The translations under genes and the position numbers were made by a program. Below, piece by piece: positions 20,815-22,450 of a stretch of DNA of 22,450 nt. Under the pieces are notes generated by a model. It was not told where the DNA came from. It searched no databases and saw nothing but the letters and a program-made list of their open reading frames with translations. The number at the start of each line of letters is the position of its first letter. Within the stretch, counting starts at the first letter, position 1. Source of the stretch: RGIG4074 sp964459165 (GTDB lineage: Bacteria > Bacillota > Clostridia > Christensenellales > Borkfalkiaceae); contig CAYWKM010000027.1 of NCBI GenBank assembly GCA_964459165.1, positions 1 through 22,450 on the forward strand. The letters run 5' to 3'.

Positions 20815-22083
20815 ATGATGAATATCCCCAAAGGGACGAAGGACGTTCTTCCCTCCGAGTCGTATAAATGGCGGTATATCGAGGACAAAGCGAGGAGGAC
20901 GGCTTCCCTCTACGGCTTGGAGGAGATCCGCACACCCACCTTTGAATATACGGAATTGTTTGCAAGGGGCGTGGGCGATACGACCGACGTCGTCAATAAG
21001 GAAATGTATACCTTTCTCGACAAGGGAGAGCGGAGCGTCACGTTGAAACCGGAAGGGACCGCAGGCGCGGCGCGTATGTTTATCGAAAACGGTATGTCCT
21101 CCTCTCCTCTCCCCGCAAAAATGTTTTACATTACCCCCGCTTTCCGCTATGAAAGACCTCAGGCGGGGAGATTGAGAGAATTTCATCAGTTCGGCGTTGA
21201 AATTTTCGGCGCGCAATCGCCCGACGTCGACGCGGAGGTCATCCTGCTCGCCGACGGGTTTCTGCGGGAGCTCGGCATTCGGAATTGTGAGCTGAATATC
21301 AATTCCATCGGCTGTAAGCATTGCCGTAAAAAATACAACGAGGCGTTAAGGGAGTATCTGCGCCCTCATTTGGAGGAGCTCTGCCCGACTTGCCGTTCTC
21401 GTTTCGATAAGAATCCTCTTCGTATGCTCGACTGCAAAGAGGAATCCTGTCGGAAGTATATGGACGAAGCTCCCGTCATTCTCGATGATCTCTGCGACGA
21501 ATGCAGAGAGCATTTTGAAACGCTGAAAGGAATTCTCGCGGATAACGGCGTTCCCTTCAAGGTCAATCCCCGCATCGTGAGGGGGCTGGATTATTACAGC
21601 AAGACGGTATTCGAGTTCGTCTCTGCGTCGATCGGTTCTCAGGGAACCGTTTGCGGCGGCGGCAGGTACGACGCGCTCATCGAGGAGCTCGGAGGACCCT
21701 CCGTTCCCGCAGTCGGATTCGCGGTTGGATTGGAGAGGCTCATGCTTTTAATGGAGAACACGGGCGTTTCCTTCGGCAAAGAGAATAAGATCGCCGTATA
21801 TCTTGCGGGCATGGACGAATCCTCCCGTATGAAAGCGTTTCAAATTGCGCAAGCTTTACGCGGAAACGGAATTTCCTGCGACGTGGACCATATGTCGCGT
21901 TCGGTAAAAGCGCAATTTAAATACGCCGGAAAAATAGGGGCGAAGTACGTCGCCGTCATCGGTCCGAGCGAAATGGAACAAGAGATCGTCAACGTCAAAA
22001 ACATGGCTACGTCGGAACAGACGCCCGTAAAATGGGCGGACGCCGTAAAATATTTCACAAAGGAGTTATCGAATCATGGTTAA
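20815..22083 (+). CDS. hisS: Histidyl-tRNA synthetase
   Basis: A 422-residue class II synthetase that charges tRNA-His. The N-terminus MMNIPKGTKDVLP is diagnostic. Motif 2 is FRYERPQAGRLREFHQFG (from 110), with R111 and E113. The HisRS-specific RGLDYYSKTVFEF has R256, the catalytic-type arginine. Motif 3 is AVGFAVGLERLML. A C-terminal anticodon-binding domain (about 325-415) is present, so it is HisRS and not the shorter HisZ. Residues 165-225 hold many cysteines (CKHC-like pairs in GCKHCRKKY, CPTCRSRF, CDECREHF), suggesting an inserted zinc-binding region, as in many Firmicute HisRS. It overlaps trxA by 8 bp. Confidence 0.97.
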   Translation: MMNIPKGTKDVLPSESYKWRYIEDKARRTASLYGLEEIRTPTFEYTELFARGVGDTTDVVNKEMYTFLDKGERSVTLKPEGTAGAARMFIENGMSSSPLPAKMFYITPAFRYERPQAGRLREFHQFGVEIFGAQSPDVDAEVILLADGFLRELGIRNCELNINSIGCKHCRKKYNEALREYLRPHLEELCPTCRSRFDKNPLRMLDCKEESCRKYMDEAPVILDDLCDECREHFETLKGILADNGVPFKVNPRIVRGLDYYSKTVFEFVSASIGSQGTVCGGGRYDALIEELGGPSVPAVGFAVGLERLMLLMENTGVSFGKENKIAVYLAGMDESSRMKAFQIAQALRGNGISCDVDHMSRSVKAQFKYAGKIGAKYVAVIGPSEMEQEIVNVKNMATSEQTPVKWADAVKYFTKELSNHG

Positions 22084-22402
22084 GCATATCAATGCGGAAG
22101 AATTGGAGCGGCTCTTAAAAGAGCATCGGTATGTCGTATGCGATTTTTGGGCGACCTGGTGCGGACCCTGCCGCATGCTCGCCCCCGTATATGAAGAAGC
22201 GAGCGAAAAATTTAAGGATAAGGCGGTCTTCGTAAAAATCGACATCGACGAAACGGACGAGAACGGCGCGACGGCGGCGACGCTCGGAGTCTCCTCGATT
22301 CCCAGCGTGTTCGTGTTCGAGAACGGAGAGGTAAAAGACAATCATTTAGGATTCGTTCCCGCCTCTGTTCTGGAAGAGTTCTTAAATAAAAATATTCGGT
22401 AA
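22076..22402 (+). CDS. trxA: Thioredoxin
   Basis: A 108-residue thioredoxin that reduces protein disulfides in the cytoplasm. The active site is WATWCGPC with C29 and C32, in an almost complete thioredoxin fold. FVKIDIDETD and the cis-Pro in SSIPSVFVFENGE follow as expected. No signal peptide. The chosen ATG overlaps the end of hisS by 8 bp and is preceded by AAGGAG 11 nt upstream, so it belongs to the same transcript. The usual partner, thioredoxin reductase, is not in view. Confidence 0.95.
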   Translation: MVKHINAEELERLLKEHRYVVCDFWATWCGPCRMLAPVYEEASEKFKDKAVFVKIDIDETDENGATAATLGVSSIPSVFVFENGEVKDNHLGFVPASVLEEFLNKNIR

Positions 22403-22432
22403 GAGCTGCGATCCGAAACAAGAAATATCCGC

Positions 22433-22450
22433 CGAAAGGAAACGCTTTCG
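22433..22450 (+). terminator. Possible terminator stem after trxA, cut by the window end
   Basis: CGAAAG (22433-22438) pairs with CTTTCG (22445-22450) around a 6-nt loop, 30 bp after the trxA stop. The window ends at the last stem base, so any following T-run cannot be seen. Confidence 0.3.

Noticed and set aside
1..22450. CRISPR array, tRNA or rRNA gene, insertion sequence, prophage or defence island
   Set aside because: No regularly spaced repeats, no cloverleaf or rRNA sequence, and no transposase, integrase or known defence protein was found. All larger genes fit housekeeping or envelope families.

Overview
The window reads as a chromosomal segment of a spore-forming-type Firmicute, most likely an uncultured or gut-associated member of class Clostridia. 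The basis is the gene content (SpoVB/MurJ-type flippase, signal-less LysM protein, YtrA-type GntR regulator with an ABC-2 transporter, folate-dependent TrmFO), the strong AGGAGG ribosome binding sites, and a dprA-topA-trmFO-hslV-hslU order that resembles the Bacillus block. No rRNA, tRNA, CRISPR array, insertion sequence or phage gene was seen. The genus cannot be told from the sequence alone.

Left part (1-7918), mostly minus strand. Positions 1-233 hold no gene, only hairpins. A minus-strand operon follows: GntR-family regulator, ABC ATPase and ABC-2 permease, with 4-bp ATGA overlaps. It has a near-consensus promoter overlaid by three 9-bp direct repeats. Upstream lies a MurJ/SpoVB-like lipid flippase, transcribed in the same direction. 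Divergent from it are a small signal-less LysM protein and a cysteine-rich, SPOCS-like protein, perhaps a small spore-envelope module. A strong palindromic terminator separates these from an 886-residue P-type cation ATPase on the minus strand.

Middle part (7919-12483), plus strand. A divergent promoter region drives the ATPase one way and serS the other. serS is followed by a DnaQ-type exonuclease with a BRCT-like tail and an RsmF-like rRNA m5C methyltransferase. A 400-bp gap then carries what looks like a frameshifted small coding sequence, a consensus promoter, and a structured leader in front of rplS (ribosomal protein L19), which ends in a clear terminator.

Right part (12484-22450), plus strand. 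One long cluster, probably an operon from the promoter at 12535-12563: yifB/comM, dprA, topA, trmFO, hslV, hslU, hisS, trxA. Junctions are overlaps or gaps of at most 34 bp. It groups DNA uptake and processing, supercoiling control, tRNA modification, proteolysis, histidyl-tRNA charging and thiol redox.

No dramatic new defence or mobile system is present. The points most worth a second look are the LysM/cysteine-rich pair, the ion-site substitutions in the P-type ATPase, the divergent DprA nucleotide-binding loop, the broken small ORF before rplS, and the rplS leader.
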